A stretch of 55,384 nt of DNA from Prevotella sp. (GCA_022771625.1 JALFCW010000014.1:1-55384), one strand, 5' to 3'. Counted from the first letter of the stretch, positions 17,945 to 27,353 are shown. Translations and numbers: made by a program. Notes: generated by a model not told the origin, from the letters alone.

Positions 17945-18748
17945 ATGAGATTATCCATTGACAATACGCGATGGTGGGAAACTCCACTTGCCGCACTGAT
18001 ATTCTTCACTCGCCTGCCCTTTTGGCGACTCGCCCAACCCGACAAGAGTTGCTACAGACGTGTTGTTGAGTATTGGCCGCTTGCCGGTTGGATTACAGGC
18101 GGATTGATGGCAGCAACTCTCTATGGCACTAGTTTGCTGTTCCCCTATCCCATTGCCGTGGTTCTTGCCATAGCCATGCGTCTCCTTGTCACTGGCGCTT
18201 TGCACGAAGATGGACTTTGCGACTTCTTCGACGGATTTGGCGGCGGTGGTCACGACCGCCAGCGCATTCTCGACATCATGAAGGATTCACGCATCGGAAC
18301 ATACGGAGTCATCGGTTTGCTTGTTTATGTTCTGTTGCTCTTTTTCTGTCTATATAGTCTTCCGCCTTTAACAGCCGCAATTGTCATTTTCGCAGGAGAT
18401 CCTTTCTCCAAGATGGTTGCCTCGCAGATAATCAGTATGATGCCTTATGCCCGCACCGAATCCGAAGCCAAGGCAAAGGTTGTGTATCGCCGACCGCCGT
18501 TGAAATCAGGCATCGGTCTTGCCGTTCAGGGATTATTGCCAGTGCTTGCCCTATACCTCTGGTCAAGTCATAACGGAATCCTAATCCATTGGGAATATCT
18601 CGTTTTCGCCCCATGCATTGTGATGTATTTCCTATATCGCCTGATATGGCATCGACTTCAAGGCTACACAGGCGATTGCTGCGGAGCACTATTCCTCTTG
18701 ATAGAGCTATCCTTCTATCTCTCGTTTGTGGCTTCGTCAAACATATAA
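17945..18748 (+). CDS. cobS: Adenosylcobinamide-GDP ribazoletransferase (cobalamin synthase)
   Basis: Integral membrane enzyme joining AdoCbi-GDP and alpha-ribazole (phosphate). The 267 aa have five to seven hydrophobic segments and the signature LITFFTRLPF-like start (AALIFFTRLPFW), HEDGLCDFFDGFGGGGHDRQRILDIMKDSRIGTYG (metal-binding Asp cluster) and YTGDCCGA. It ends the cob group. Its last 34 bp overlap the 3' end of the convergent lipoprotein gene. No cobC phosphatase is seen. Confidence 0.93.
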   Translation: MRLSIDNTRWWETPLAALIFFTRLPFWRLAQPDKSCYRRVVEYWPLAGWITGGLMAATLYGTSLLFPYPIAVVLAIAMRLLVTGALHEDGLCDFFDGFGGGGHDRQRILDIMKDSRIGTYGVIGLLVYVLLLFFCLYSLPPLTAAIVIFAGDPFSKMVASQIISMMPYARTESEAKAKVVYRRPPLKSGIGLAVQGLLPVLALYLWSSHNGILIHWEYLVFAPCIVMYFLYRLIWHRLQGYTGDCCGALFLLIELSFYLSFVASSNI

Positions 18749-19986
18749 CACCATTCCGGTATCATCGACGAATTGCGCCTGAGAAGATTTCCTCGGGCGC
18801 CCAATCGTCTGCCTGATTTGTTCTTCTCGCCGTTGGCGCCATATCTCACTCTGCATCCTTTTGCGTCGGCATTACATTCTATGACAATCTTATTGTCAAC
18901 AATAGTCACTTTTTCGGCAATATCCTTATTATCAGGAGTTATCACACTAAATCCATAGTTCTTCACCTTGTTCACGTTGATAGTGTCAAATTCGAGTTTG
19001 CCACCATTATCAACCAACTTCTTACTGTCATTCTTATTAAAATCAATTATTGCAATCTTTCCTTCTATCTTTATATCTACGGGATAAAGTCCACGATCAG
19101 AATATCCATAACGCAGAATATCCAATACCGCAGCTGCATTATATCGTCCGACAACCGTTTGACTCTTTCCGTCGAGATGAATTCTGTCATCAACAAAATC
19201 CAGGAAATACACAGGCGTACCAGCAACAAAACAAGAATCATCCCTGATTAGTTGCATCTGAGCCTGAGGCACTGAAATCTCATAGCACTCATAGTTCTCG
19301 GGAACAAACTTATAACATTTAGCCAAGCAACACGACTGGTAACCCACAATCTTCACGTCGCGCTTCTGTCCAGTGATGCTCTTAACATCCTTATTGACAT
19401 CTGCAGCAAACTGGCATAATAATTTTCGGTAATTCACCCTCGTATAGTCAAACATGTCGCTCTCGCCCTGCATCCAACACACGGCAGGCACGATAAATTC
19501 CATACCTTTTTTTCTTGCCTCGTCGTATGATTTTTGTATATCCTGGATAAGAGCATCATAAGGATAGCTCCCCTTGATAAGATTAGAGATAGCCGTTCCT
19601 CCTCTTCCGTCGGCAAACACACACACCATCGTGTCCTTGCCCAATGCTCCGGCAAGTGCCTCTCCCATAGCAAACGCCGAGTTCTCGTTTCTCCGGTTGT
19701 CATATCTGATAAGTCTCTTTATCTTTTTCTTCCAACTTCTATCCTCGTAATATCCGAACTCATCGTCAAGTCCTTCGCCCACAAGTCTTCCGTTCCATTT
19801 TTTCGTCAATCCGTCAATGTCAGTCACCAGTTCCGATTCCTCGCCCATGGCAAGACTCTGTCCATACACCGGTACGCACACCACAACTTTCGGTTTGTCG
19901 CTGCCGCCCTCGCAAGCCGTCAACCCACCAACAACAATCATTGTCAGGACAATCATCCTGCACCACGGATTATTCCACTTCATCAT
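18715..19986 (-). CDS. Secreted lipoprotein esterase, sialate O-acetylesterase (SASA/CE6-like) family
   Basis: About 423 aa. The start is set at 19986 (the second of two adjacent ATG codons is equally possible) because the sequence then gives a lipoprotein signal peptide ending LTAC. The body has the SGNH/SASA-type blocks: PVYGQSLAMG (nucleophile Ser), WMQGESDM and DRIHLDGKSQ (Asp/His of the triad). Such enzymes remove acetyl groups from sialic acids or plant glycans. The protein is probably anchored at the cell surface or in the periplasm. The C-terminal 100 residues look like a beta-sandwich. Its 3' end overlaps cobS on the other strand. A weak TAnnTTTG box lies at 20059-20052. Confidence 0.82.
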   Translation of the reverse strand: MMKWNNPWCRMIVLTMIVVGGLTACEGGSDKPKVVVCVPVYGQSLAMGEESELVTDIDGLTKKWNGRLVGEGLDDEFGYYEDRSWKKKIKRLIRYDNRRNENSAFAMGEALAGALGKDTMVCVFADGRGGTAISNLIKGSYPYDALIQDIQKSYDEARKKGMEFIVPAVCWMQGESDMFDYTRVNYRKLLCQFAADVNKDVKSITGQKRDVKIVGYQSCCLAKCYKFVPENYECYEISVPQAQMQLIRDDSCFVAGTPVYFLDFVDDRIHLDGKSQTVVGRYNAAAVLDILRYGYSDRGLYPVDIKIEGKIAIIDFNKNDSKKLVDNGGKLEFDTINVNKVKNYGFSVITPDNKDIAEKVTIVDNKIVIECNADAKGCRVRYGANGEKNKSGRRLGARGNLLRRNSSMIPEWCYMFDEATNER

Positions 19987-20172
19987 CTTCTTCAGTATTT
20001 CAATATAACATATTAATATCAACAATACACATTAATTTCTATAATACGCTGCAAAAATACTAAAAACATTCCATATAATCCTCATTATTTTACATAAAAG
20101 GCTCAAAAAAATGGAAAATAACAAGAAAATCCACAATATTGATGCAAAATGATGAAGTTTTTTACAGATTAG

Positions 20173-20204
20173 TTTGGTTGAATAGAATATTCTTTGTATC
20201 TTTG
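20173..20204 (+). promoter_or_regulatory. Promoter of the rightward glycosyltransferase trio
   Basis: TTTG at 20173-20176, a 20-nt spacer and TATCTTTG at 20197-20204 match the Bacteroidetes -33/-7 consensus exactly. The leader to the first ATG at 20242 would be about 30 nt. Confidence 0.8.
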
Positions 20205-20241
20205 CTGAAAATTTTTATTATCAAGTCAAAATAACATAGAG

Positions 20242-21030
20242 ATGAAATACTCAATAATAACAATCAACTACAATAATGCCGATGGACTTCGCCGTACAAT
20301 AGAAAGCGTAGTCAATCAGACTTATACTGATTATGAGTATTTGATTATCGATGGAGGTTCATCAGATGGCAGTGTAAATGCCATAAAAGATTATGAAGAC
20401 AAAATCTCCTATTGGGTATCAGAAAAAGACGGCGGCATTTATAACGCTATGAACAAGGGAGTGAAAGTTGCCCATGGAGAATATCTGATATTTATGAATT
20501 CGGGGGATGTGTTCTACAATGATAGAGTTATAGAAAGGATAGAATACTCTCAAAGAACAGATGATATTATTGTCGGCAGGGTTCTAACTGATGAAGGCAA
20601 GGAATTTATGCACCAACCTCAGCAGTTGACAATGTATTTTTTATATTCAAGTACTATTCCCCATCAAGGAGCTTTTATCAAAAAGCAACTACTGGAAAAG
20701 TATCCATACGACGAAACATTAAAGATTACCTCCGATTGGAAATTTTTTGTAGATGCTATAATATATGATAATTGTTCTGTGGGATTCGTTGATATAGTTG
20801 TATCAAAGTTTGACGTAGATGGAGTGAGCACTACAAATCCTGAAAAGACATGGAATGAGAAATTTGAAGTGATGCGCACCATGTTTCCCCAACGAGTGTT
20901 GCAGGATTATGAAAACATGAAAAAATCTGAATGTCTTACTCAATCTCTAACACCTATACTCAGACAAAGATACAGCATAGACAGACTGTTGCACCGCATA
21001 GGCACATTATTATTAAAAATAAAACAATAA
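20242..21030 (+). CDS. Family 2 glycosyltransferase (WcaA/WcaE-like)
   Basis: 262 aa, GT-A fold, no membrane segment. The start MKYSIITINYNNADGL, the nucleotide site IDGGSSDGS, the EKDGGIYNAMNKG block and FMNSGDVFY in place of the usual DxD are typical of a GT2 subgroup common in exopolysaccharide loci. It is first of three co-directional glycosyltransferase genes (gaps 4 bp and 1 bp) behind a strong promoter. Donor sugar and linkage cannot be read from sequence. Confidence 0.88.
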   Translation: MKYSIITINYNNADGLRRTIESVVNQTYTDYEYLIIDGGSSDGSVNAIKDYEDKISYWVSEKDGGIYNAMNKGVKVAHGEYLIFMNSGDVFYNDRVIERIEYSQRTDDIIVGRVLTDEGKEFMHQPQQLTMYFLYSSTIPHQGAFIKKQLLEKYPYDETLKITSDWKFFVDAIIYDNCSVGFVDIVVSKFDVDGVSTTNPEKTWNEKFEVMRTMFPQRVLQDYENMKKSECLTQSLTPILRQRYSIDRLLHRIGTLLLKIKQ

Positions 21031-21034
21031 TCGT

Positions 21035-21985
21035 ATGAAGAACAGTATTAGGGTTTCAATATTGGTTCCCATTTATAATGTGGAAAAATTCATTGGCAAA
21101 TGTCTGGATACAATTTTTTCCCAGACCTACACTAATGTCAATTTTGTTTTTGCAGATGACTGTTCTACCGATAATAGTTTGATGGTGTTACAATCCAAAT
21201 TAGCAGAATACTCAATTAGCTCTGAAAGATATACAATAATAAGACATTCAGAAAATAAGGGAATTGCCCAAACTCGTATTGACCTGTTGGCAGAGGCGGA
21301 TGGCGACTATGTACAATTTATTGACAGTGACGACTGGATAGAAAAAAATATGATTGAAACCATGGTTGAGGCTACCGACAATGGCAATATTGATATCGTA
21401 GGTTGTGATTTCTTTTGGGAATATGCCAATGGAAGAACCAAAGCTAATTATGATAATTTTGCTGGTACATGTTTTGATAATATGATTAAAACAATAAATT
21501 TTCAAATAACACCTGTGTTATGGAAATTGCTTGTTAAGAAATCATTATATAGTAATTTCAAGATAGATAGTACTATAAATGTTGGAGAAGATTATATTAT
21601 ATCAATAAAACTATTTTTTTATGCTAATTCATTCAAACATGTAGAACAACATCTATATCATTATATCCAATTAAATAAATCACGGCTTTCATCACAAATA
21701 AAAAGAGGAATAAAAGATCATATGAAGGCTGTTATGGAAGTGGAATCATTTTTCAAGAATCAAAATATCAACAATGAGGTCATTATTGAGCAACTTATGC
21801 TTAGGAAATTCAACATTCGAAGCAATTTTTTGAATAACAGATTTTTGGATTATGATGAATACAATAATTGCTTTCCTGAAACCAAAGGTATTTGGCGCAA
21901 AATCAACTACACAAAACGTGAAAAATTCAAATATTGGCTTGCAGACCACAAATTATTCTTTTTAATAAAGTTAATGCAAAAGTAA
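21035..21985 (+). CDS. Family 2 glycosyltransferase
   Basis: 316 aa. The N-terminal GT-A domain shows RVSILVPIYNVEKFIGKCLD, ADDCSTDNS and the metal motif FIDSDDWIEKN. The C-terminal 110 residues are helical and basic, perhaps for membrane or acceptor association. It is the second gene of the trio and starts 4 bp after the previous stop. The DNA is noticeably AT-rich compared with the metabolic genes upstream, as is usual for horizontally exchanged polysaccharide genes. Specificity unknown. Confidence 0.88.
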   Translation: MKNSIRVSILVPIYNVEKFIGKCLDTIFSQTYTNVNFVFADDCSTDNSLMVLQSKLAEYSISSERYTIIRHSENKGIAQTRIDLLAEADGDYVQFIDSDDWIEKNMIETMVEATDNGNIDIVGCDFFWEYANGRTKANYDNFAGTCFDNMIKTINFQITPVLWKLLVKKSLYSNFKIDSTINVGEDYIISIKLFFYANSFKHVEQHLYHYIQLNKSRLSSQIKRGIKDHMKAVMEVESFFKNQNINNEVIIEQLMLRKFNIRSNFLNNRFLDYDEYNNCFPETKGIWRKINYTKREKFKYWLADHKLFFLIKLMQK

Positions 21986-21986
21986 T

Positions 21987-22925
21987 ATGGATAGAAAACA
22001 ATATACTGTGGCAGTTTGGTGCATTACTTATAATCAAAAAAGTTTTATCAAGGATGCACTTGATGGATTTATTATGCAAAAGACAAATTTCCCGTTTGTC
22101 GTAATAGTTCATGATGATAAGTCAACAGATGGTACTACAGATATAATTCTTGACTATGCCCAAAAGTACCCTAACATTATCATTCCCGTTATTGAAACAG
22201 AAAACCAATGGAGCAAGGGAGGCCTAAAACATATCATTAACATAATGAATAATCGCTTTAGAATTGGCAAGTATATAGCATTTTGTGAAGGAGATGATTA
22301 TTGGACATCCCCAGACAAACTCCAAACCCAAATAGATTTTCTTGAATCTCATCCAGATTATTCTATGTGTTTCCATAGTGCAGTAAAAAAATATGAATGT
22401 GATACTATAGCATGGATCAATTGCGAAAATATTGAAGACAAAGATTATGATGCTACTGACATATTCATTAATTGGACAGTTCCCACTGCTTCTGTAGTAT
22501 GCAGGAAAGAAGCAATGGATTTCTATGCTAATATCAAGGGCGCTGAGCGCATTCAAAACTATGACATATTCATTATTCTTAGTTGTGCGATGACAGGGAA
22601 AATCAGAGGCATTAGCAGAAAAATGTCAGTTTATAGAATCCAAGGAGAAGGTCTTACATATAATCAAAATGCACTCATAAAGTGCAAGATGAATAATCCT
22701 GAGCATTTTGAATGTCTAAAGGAAAACTTTCCCGTTGTTGCACGCAAACCTATAGACAACACCATTGCGAAGACTCTATTTGAGAGGGCGTTGATACAGA
22801 AAGATGTTAAACAATGCCTGTATGATTTATTTTTAAGCATTAGAACATCACCTCTTACCTTCATAAAGATCGCATTGCTATTCATCACTAAAAAGATAAA
22901 AAGCATGATGTTATCATACAAATGA
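21987..22925 (+). CDS. Family 2 glycosyltransferase
   Basis: 312 aa. The GT-A domain begins YTVAVWCITYNQKSFIKDAL, then HDDKSTDGTTDI and the metal motif CEGDDYWTSPDKLQ, characteristic of a GT2 subgroup in Bacteroidetes and Streptococcus capsule loci. The C-terminus has a basic hydrophobic segment (about 285-310). Last gene of the rightward trio. It converges on the DUF4422 gene with 36 bp between stops, and I see no clear terminator hairpin there. Confidence 0.87.
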   Translation: MDRKQYTVAVWCITYNQKSFIKDALDGFIMQKTNFPFVVIVHDDKSTDGTTDIILDYAQKYPNIIIPVIETENQWSKGGLKHIINIMNNRFRIGKYIAFCEGDDYWTSPDKLQTQIDFLESHPDYSMCFHSAVKKYECDTIAWINCENIEDKDYDATDIFINWTVPTASVVCRKEAMDFYANIKGAERIQNYDIFIILSCAMTGKIRGISRKMSVYRIQGEGLTYNQNALIKCKMNNPEHFECLKENFPVVARKPIDNTIAKTLFERALIQKDVKQCLYDLFLSIRTSPLTFIKIALLFITKKIKSMMLSYK

Positions 22926-22961
22926 CTTTATTGGGACATCAATTACTTTCAAATTCAAAGT

Positions 22962-23777
22962 TTATGATATCCTAAACGCTAAAGAATTCCTAAACTTCCA
23001 GTAGCAATACCTAAGATTCGAAGGATTAACAAACCTGTCCTCTATGGGCATTATCACCGGTACATACTTCACCCTAAGGTTATGCCTCATGCAATATACA
23101 TTGATAAGTCGTTCGGACATGTACCCGAAAATACGTGCCTGGTCGGGATATGGAGATAGTTTTACCCTGTGTTCCACCTCAAACAGTATCTTAAACATCC
23201 ATTCTGAATATCCATCAAAATGTTTCCATCTGGTAATAAACATGTTATATCCTGAATAACCGTTCTCATCATTCATCAAACGATCAAATGCCGGAAGATA
23301 GTCAGGCGACAAATCCGAGATAACATCTCTAAGGATATTAAGGTCGTTAACAAGATGGAAAACCTTGTATTGCGTACCTACACTGTATGGATAATAACGT
23401 TTCGGAGGAAGGATTATGTCACATTCTGTACCTAACATTTTGTCCAAGTCAGGGAAACGATATGGTTTGTCAATATAATCTATGGTCGTAAAACTGCGGT
23501 CGGGAGAAAACATTGGCCAATGTCTCTCAAAGTCAAAGTATCTGCGATAATGATTCAACCCGACTATATCCGCCTTCTCGTTCTTCCACATCCAATAATG
23601 GCAAGTCAACTCACAAAAATGCGGATTCTTATCAGAGATATTATCCCCCGAGTTATCCCCTGTGAACCCGGGGATTGCATCATGTAAAACTGCCCCCGCT
23701 TGTATCGGGAAAAACCAATCATTTTTCGGTAGCTTCACATCCTTGTGGGCGCATACCATAATCTTTACATCTGCCAT
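22962..23777 (-). CDS. DUF4422 protein, probable capsular polysaccharide glycosyltransferase
   Basis: About 271 aa from the ATG at 23777; a GTG at 23783 overlapping the glf stop is an alternative start. The family signature is clear: IMVCAHKDVKLP at the N-terminus and CELTCHYWMWKN...IVGLNHYRRYF. DUF4422 proteins accompany glf and GT2 genes in polysaccharide loci and are thought to be galactosyl-type transferases. Here the gene follows glf directly, so use of UDP-galactofuranose is a reasonable guess but only a guess. Confidence 0.85.
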   Translation of the reverse strand: MADVKIMVCAHKDVKLPKNDWFFPIQAGAVLHDAIPGFTGDNSGDNISDKNPHFCELTCHYWMWKNEKADIVGLNHYRRYFDFERHWPMFSPDRSFTTIDYIDKPYRFPDLDKMLGTECDIILPPKRYYPYSVGTQYKVFHLVNDLNILRDVISDLSPDYLPAFDRLMNDENGYSGYNMFITRWKHFDGYSEWMFKILFEVEHRVKLSPYPDQARIFGYMSERLINVYCMRHNLRVKYVPVIMPIEDRFVNPSNLRYCYWKFRNSLAFRIS

Positions 23778-23779
23778 AA

Positions 23780-24910
23780 TCACATATTCAATACTCGTTC
23801 AACAATCGGAGCCATGTCATAATACTTGTATTCGGCAAGTCGGCCGCCGAACACTACATCCTCTTCCTTATCTGCCAATGCCTTGTATCGAGCATAAAGC
23901 TCCATATTCTTAGTGTCGTTCACAGGATAATACGGTTCCAATCCCTCCTGCCATTCCTGGGGATATTCCCTTGACACGACAGTTTTGGGGATATCATAAA
24001 CCTTGTCGCCGAACATCTCAAAATGCTTATGCTCGATGGTTCTTGTATAAGGCACATCCGCCGAGGTATAATTCACGACGGCATTGCCTTGGTAGTTAGG
24101 CACATCATATTCATCATGCTCAAATCTAAGACTGCGATAGTCAAGTTTGCCAAACTGATAAGCATAGAACTCGTCTATCTTGCCAGTAAACACCAGTTTG
24201 TCTGCATAATCTCTCCAGTTGTCAACATTTGGTTCATCTGAACACCTGTCAAAGAAATCCACTCCTACCTTAGTATCACATCCTTTCAACAACCCGTCAA
24301 TCAGTTTGTTGTATCCTCCGATAGGAATTCCCTGGTATAAATCATTGAAATAATTATTGTCAAACACAAACCTCACAGGCAGGCGTTTGATGATAAACGG
24401 CGGAAGGTCAACGCACTTCCTGCCCCACTGCTTCTCGGTGTATTCCTTGATAAGAATCTCATATATGTCCTTGCCCACAAGCATCAGTGCCTGCTCCTCC
24501 AGGTTCTGCGGCTCGCGCCCATTGAGTTTTTCCTTAGCCTCACGCCTCTGTTCCTCGATTATCTGCATGGCTTCAGCTGGTGTGGATATATTCCACATCC
24601 TTGAGAAGGTATTCATGTTAAAAGGAAGATTATAAAGCTTGTCCTTATACCTTGCCAACGGTGAGTTGGTGTATCTGTTGAACGGCACTATCGAATTGAC
24701 AAAATCCCACACCTCCTTGTTTGACGTGTGGAAGATGTGCGCACCATACTTGTGCACGTTGATTCCGTCGATTTTTTCACAATAAATATTGCCACCCAAA
24801 TGCCCGCGTTTATCAATTACAAGGCATTTATTGCCTTGCTTTACAAGCCTGTATGCCATCATCGAACCATAAAGTCCAGCACCAACTATAAGGTAATCGT
24901 AATGTTTCAT
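23780..24910 (-). CDS. glf: UDP-galactopyranose mutase
   Basis: FAD enzyme interconverting UDP-galactopyranose and UDP-galactofuranose, so the polysaccharide probably contains galactofuranose. The start is taken at the ATG at 24910 (376 aa), which puts YDYLIVGAGLYGSMMAYRL, the FAD dinucleotide motif, at the N-terminus; the reading frame's earlier Met at 24937 lies within the promoter. Other blocks are HLGGNIY, KYGAHIFHT, NLPFNMNTF and the conserved EYPQEW. It is first of the leftward glf-DUF4422 pair. Confidence 0.95.
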   Translation of the reverse strand: MKHYDYLIVGAGLYGSMMAYRLVKQGNKCLVIDKRGHLGGNIYCEKIDGINVHKYGAHIFHTSNKEVWDFVNSIVPFNRYTNSPLARYKDKLYNLPFNMNTFSRMWNISTPAEAMQIIEEQRREAKEKLNGREPQNLEEQALMLVGKDIYEILIKEYTEKQWGRKCVDLPPFIIKRLPVRFVFDNNYFNDLYQGIPIGGYNKLIDGLLKGCDTKVGVDFFDRCSDEPNVDNWRDYADKLVFTGKIDEFYAYQFGKLDYRSLRFEHDEYDVPNYQGNAVVNYTSADVPYTRTIEHKHFEMFGDKVYDIPKTVVSREYPQEWQEGLEPYYPVNDTKNMELYARYKALADKEEDVVFGGRLAEYKYYDMAPIVERVLNM

Positions 24911-24934
24911 ATATGCAAAATTGTGATTTATTAG

Positions 24935-24942
24935 CAAAGGTA
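24935..24942 (-). promoter_or_regulatory. -7 box of the glf promoter
   Basis: On the minus strand the sequence is TACCTTTG, matching TAnnTTTG, with a weaker TTG-containing -33 region about 20 nt further upstream. The transcript leader before the ATG at 24910 would be about 20 nt, similar to the leaders of wzm and the GT4 gene at 37.9 kb. Confidence 0.6.
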
Positions 24943-25048
24943 GTGATTATTCAGCATATAACAAGCATTTTCACAATATTTTTTTGAAAAATTATAATTT
25001 ATACATTTTCTATAATACAAATCATTTTGTAATAAGTCGGAAAAACAA

Positions 25049-25072
25049 CTGAAACGCTGAAACGTTGAAACG
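25049..25072. repeat. 8-bp tandem repeat, three units (YTGAAACG)
   Basis: CTGAAACG, CTGAAACG, TTGAAACG in tandem, followed by a decayed unit. The same octamer family, with GCAAC in place of GAAAC, recurs at 36571-36594 and 36717-36748. It lies between glf and the first AAA-ATPase_like gene. Confidence 0.75.
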
Positions 25073-25120
25073 CTGATAATAAAATTAAAATTTTCTTTTA
25101 TTATTTAAAAAAAATAATAA

Positions 25121-25154
25121 TTTGCGGCTATTCGAAAAAAATATCGTATATTTG
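25121..25154 (+). promoter_or_regulatory. Promoter of the first AAA-ATPase_like gene
   Basis: TTTG at 25121-25124, a 22-nt spacer and TATATTTG at 25147-25154. The core around the -7 box (CGTATATTTGCA then a base and TTG) is shared with the promoter of the related gene at 38052, suggesting that the two genes were acquired with their own promoter. Confidence 0.65.
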
Positions 25155-25188
25155 CACTTGAATAATATACAACATGGCATAATTTCGT

Positions 25189-26952
25189 ATGAAAGAACAA
25201 AATACAGCAGTAAAACCTCTGGGTATTCCCTACGGCATGATGAACTTCGTGGCAATTCGCGAAGACAACTATTACTATGTCGATAAGACTCGATTTATAG
25301 AGAAGATTGAGAACTCCAATCGCTACTTCTTCTTTATCCGCCCTCGCCGTTTTGGCAAGAGTCTCACCATGTCGATGCTACACCACTATTATGACATTAA
25401 TGCAGCTGACAAGTTTGAGCGACTTTATGGCGACCTGTCTATAGGCAAGAATCCAACGCCCAACCGCAACAAGTATCTTGTCATGAACCTCAACTTTGCA
25501 GTGATAAATGCTGACTTGGGTAACTACCGAAGTTCGATGGATGCACATTGCAATACTCGTTTCAACTCGTTTTGTGACCAATATGCTGCATACTTGCCAG
25601 TTGGAATTAAGGAAGAGCTCAATAAAAAGAATGGTTGCGTTGAACAATTGGATTATTTGTATGAAGAATGCTCAAAGGCTGGTCAGAAGATCTATCTCTT
25701 CATCGACGAGTATGACCATTTCACCAACAATATACTCTCGGATGCCACGCGTGAAAAAGAATACCGTAAGGAGACACATGGCACAGGCTATTTGCGCACA
25801 TTCTTCGACACCATAAAGTCTGGCACTTACTCATCCATCGAACGTGTATTCATCACAGGCGTAAGTCCCGTGACACTTGACGACCTCACGAGCGGATTCA
25901 ACATCGGCACCAACTATTCCCTCGCCTACGGCTTCAACGAGATGGTAGGCTTCACCGAAGAGGAAGTGCGCGAGATGCTGACCTACTACTCACAGCATTA
26001 TGAGTTCCATCACACCGTTGATGAACTCATAGAGATCATGAAGCCTTACTACGACAACTACTGCTTTGCAAAACAAGCTTATGGCGAAACAACCATGTAC
26101 AACTCCAACATGGTTCTGTCCTTTATGTATAAATATTTGGACAACAGATGCAGAATTCCCGATACGATGCTCGATGATAACATCCGTGTTGACTATAACA
26201 AGCTTCGTATGCTCATACGCAAGGACAAGGAGTTTGCCCATGACGCATCAGTTATACAGACACTTGTGTCGCAAGGCTTTGTCACTGGAGAGATAAAGGA
26301 AGGATTCCCTGCTGAGGATATCGCCAAGGACAACAACTTTATCAGCCTGTTGTATTACTTCGGATTGGTCACAATTGGAGGTCGCTATCAGGGAGACACC
26401 AAATTTATCATACCCAATGAGGTTGTTCGTGAGCAGATATTCTCCTATCTCCTTGACACATATAGCGACAACGACCTCACATACGACGATTATGACATCA
26501 GGAAGAAAGAACAGCTCATGGCATATTGTGGCGACTTCAAACCCTTCTTCCAGTTTATCGCCGACAGTATCTACACCTTCGCCTCACAACGCGACCGCCA
26601 AAAGGGCGAGTCATTTGTGCATGGCTTCACCCTTGCCTTGACGAGTATGTGCCGGTTCTATCGTCCCATCTCCGAACTTGATAATCAGAATGGCTATGCC
26701 GACATCTTCCTCCGTCCTCGCCAGGAGATATACGACGACATGGACCACTCTTATATCATTGAACTGAAATATCTCAACAGCAAGGCGACAGATGCCCAGG
26801 TGGCTTCCTCCATCGAGCAGGCAAAAGCCCAAGTATGCTGCTATGCCGACACTGTCAATGCCAAAGAGCAGATTGGCACCACTACGCTCCATAAGGTGTA
26901 TGTGGTATATCGCGGAGTTGAGATGGTGGCGTGCGAAGAGCTAGTGGAATGA
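25189..26952 (+). CDS. AAA-ATPase_like / PD-(D/E)XK nuclease-domain protein (copy A, intact)
   Basis: 587 aa. The N-terminal AAA-ATPase_like domain (PF09820 type) has YVDKTRFIEKI, the family's Walker A variant RPRRFGKS (51-58) and Walker B LFIDEYDHF (D173, E174). The C-terminal domain resembles PDDEXK_9 (PF08011): GYADIF with D505 and IIELKY with E525/K527, the expected nuclease core. The families are highly expanded in Bacteroidetes; I know of no established function. Its own promoter precedes it. The stop codon sits exactly where a 214-bp repeat from another ATPase gene begins, so its 3' end was a recombination point. It belongs to a different subtype from the copies at 33.7 and 38.0 kb. 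Confidence 0.88.
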   Translation: MKEQNTAVKPLGIPYGMMNFVAIREDNYYYVDKTRFIEKIENSNRYFFFIRPRRFGKSLTMSMLHHYYDINAADKFERLYGDLSIGKNPTPNRNKYLVMNLNFAVINADLGNYRSSMDAHCNTRFNSFCDQYAAYLPVGIKEELNKKNGCVEQLDYLYEECSKAGQKIYLFIDEYDHFTNNILSDATREKEYRKETHGTGYLRTFFDTIKSGTYSSIERVFITGVSPVTLDDLTSGFNIGTNYSLAYGFNEMVGFTEEEVREMLTYYSQHYEFHHTVDELIEIMKPYYDNYCFAKQAYGETTMYNSNMVLSFMYKYLDNRCRIPDTMLDDNIRVDYNKLRMLIRKDKEFAHDASVIQTLVSQGFVTGEIKEGFPAEDIAKDNNFISLLYYFGLVTIGGRYQGDTKFIIPNEVVREQIFSYLLDTYSDNDLTYDDYDIRKKEQLMAYCGDFKPFFQFIADSIYTFASQRDRQKGESFVHGFTLALTSMCRFYRPISELDNQNGYADIFLRPRQEIYDDMDHSYIIELKYLNSKATDAQVASSIEQAKAQVCCYADTVNAKEQIGTTTLHKVYVVYRGVEMVACEELVE

Positions 26953-27164
26953 TGCACAAGATCATCATGCAGTTCTGCGGATGGGAACTGGTTAGGATGG
27001 AAGAGGTATGAACACGAATACGAGATTGACGAAAGATGAAATATAATAATTATGAAGAAAAAAATTACCATACTTGTGCCATGCTACAATGAAGAGAAAT
27101 GTATTCTGATATTGTATTCTAAGTTAGTGTCGATTATATCATTGCACCAACAATACGATTGGGA
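26951..27164 (+). repeat. 214-bp direct repeat, left copy
   Basis: Matches 29791-30004 with three mismatches (about 98.6% identity, offset exactly 2840 bp). It contains the last 19 codons of an ATPase like the one at 29150 (MHKIIMQFCGWELVRMEEV), a 39-bp spacer and the first 38 codons of a DPM1-type glycosyltransferase. It starts at the stop codon of ATPase copy A. Confidence 0.93.
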
Positions 27165-27265
27165 GATACCATGAAGTGTTGAAGAACGTCGGTGACTTCC
27201 GTCTACTTGACCGAAAATATATCGATGCCATCAAGCAGCTCCGTGAAAACGAGCGTTACACCAAG
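27052..27265 (+). pseudogene. DPM1-like glycosyltransferase remnant with internal deletion
   Basis: From the ATG at 27052 the frame reads KKKITILVPCYNEEKC through QQYDWE, then hits TGA at 27172. In another frame the sequence continues as RYHEVLKNVGDFRLLDRKY and IDAIKQLRENERYTK, a block normally found far inside dolichyl-phosphate-mannose-synthase-like GT2 enzymes. Roughly a hundred residues between the two blocks are missing and the junction shifts frame. After ERYTK the similarity stops again, and the following 90 bp up to the next gene hold nothing I recognise. Non-functional. Confidence 0.8.
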
Positions 27266-27353
27266 TTTTTTGCAGGACAAGCTTCGACAACGAGTGTCAT
27301 TAACTCTATGAACTTCCATTACAATCATGAAACAATAATTAAAAAGAAAAAAA

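Noticed and set aside
25049..25072. Possible CRISPR array from short repeats
   Set aside because: The octamers are contiguous with no spacers, and no cas genes are present. The same holds for the arrays at 36571, 36717 and 52345.
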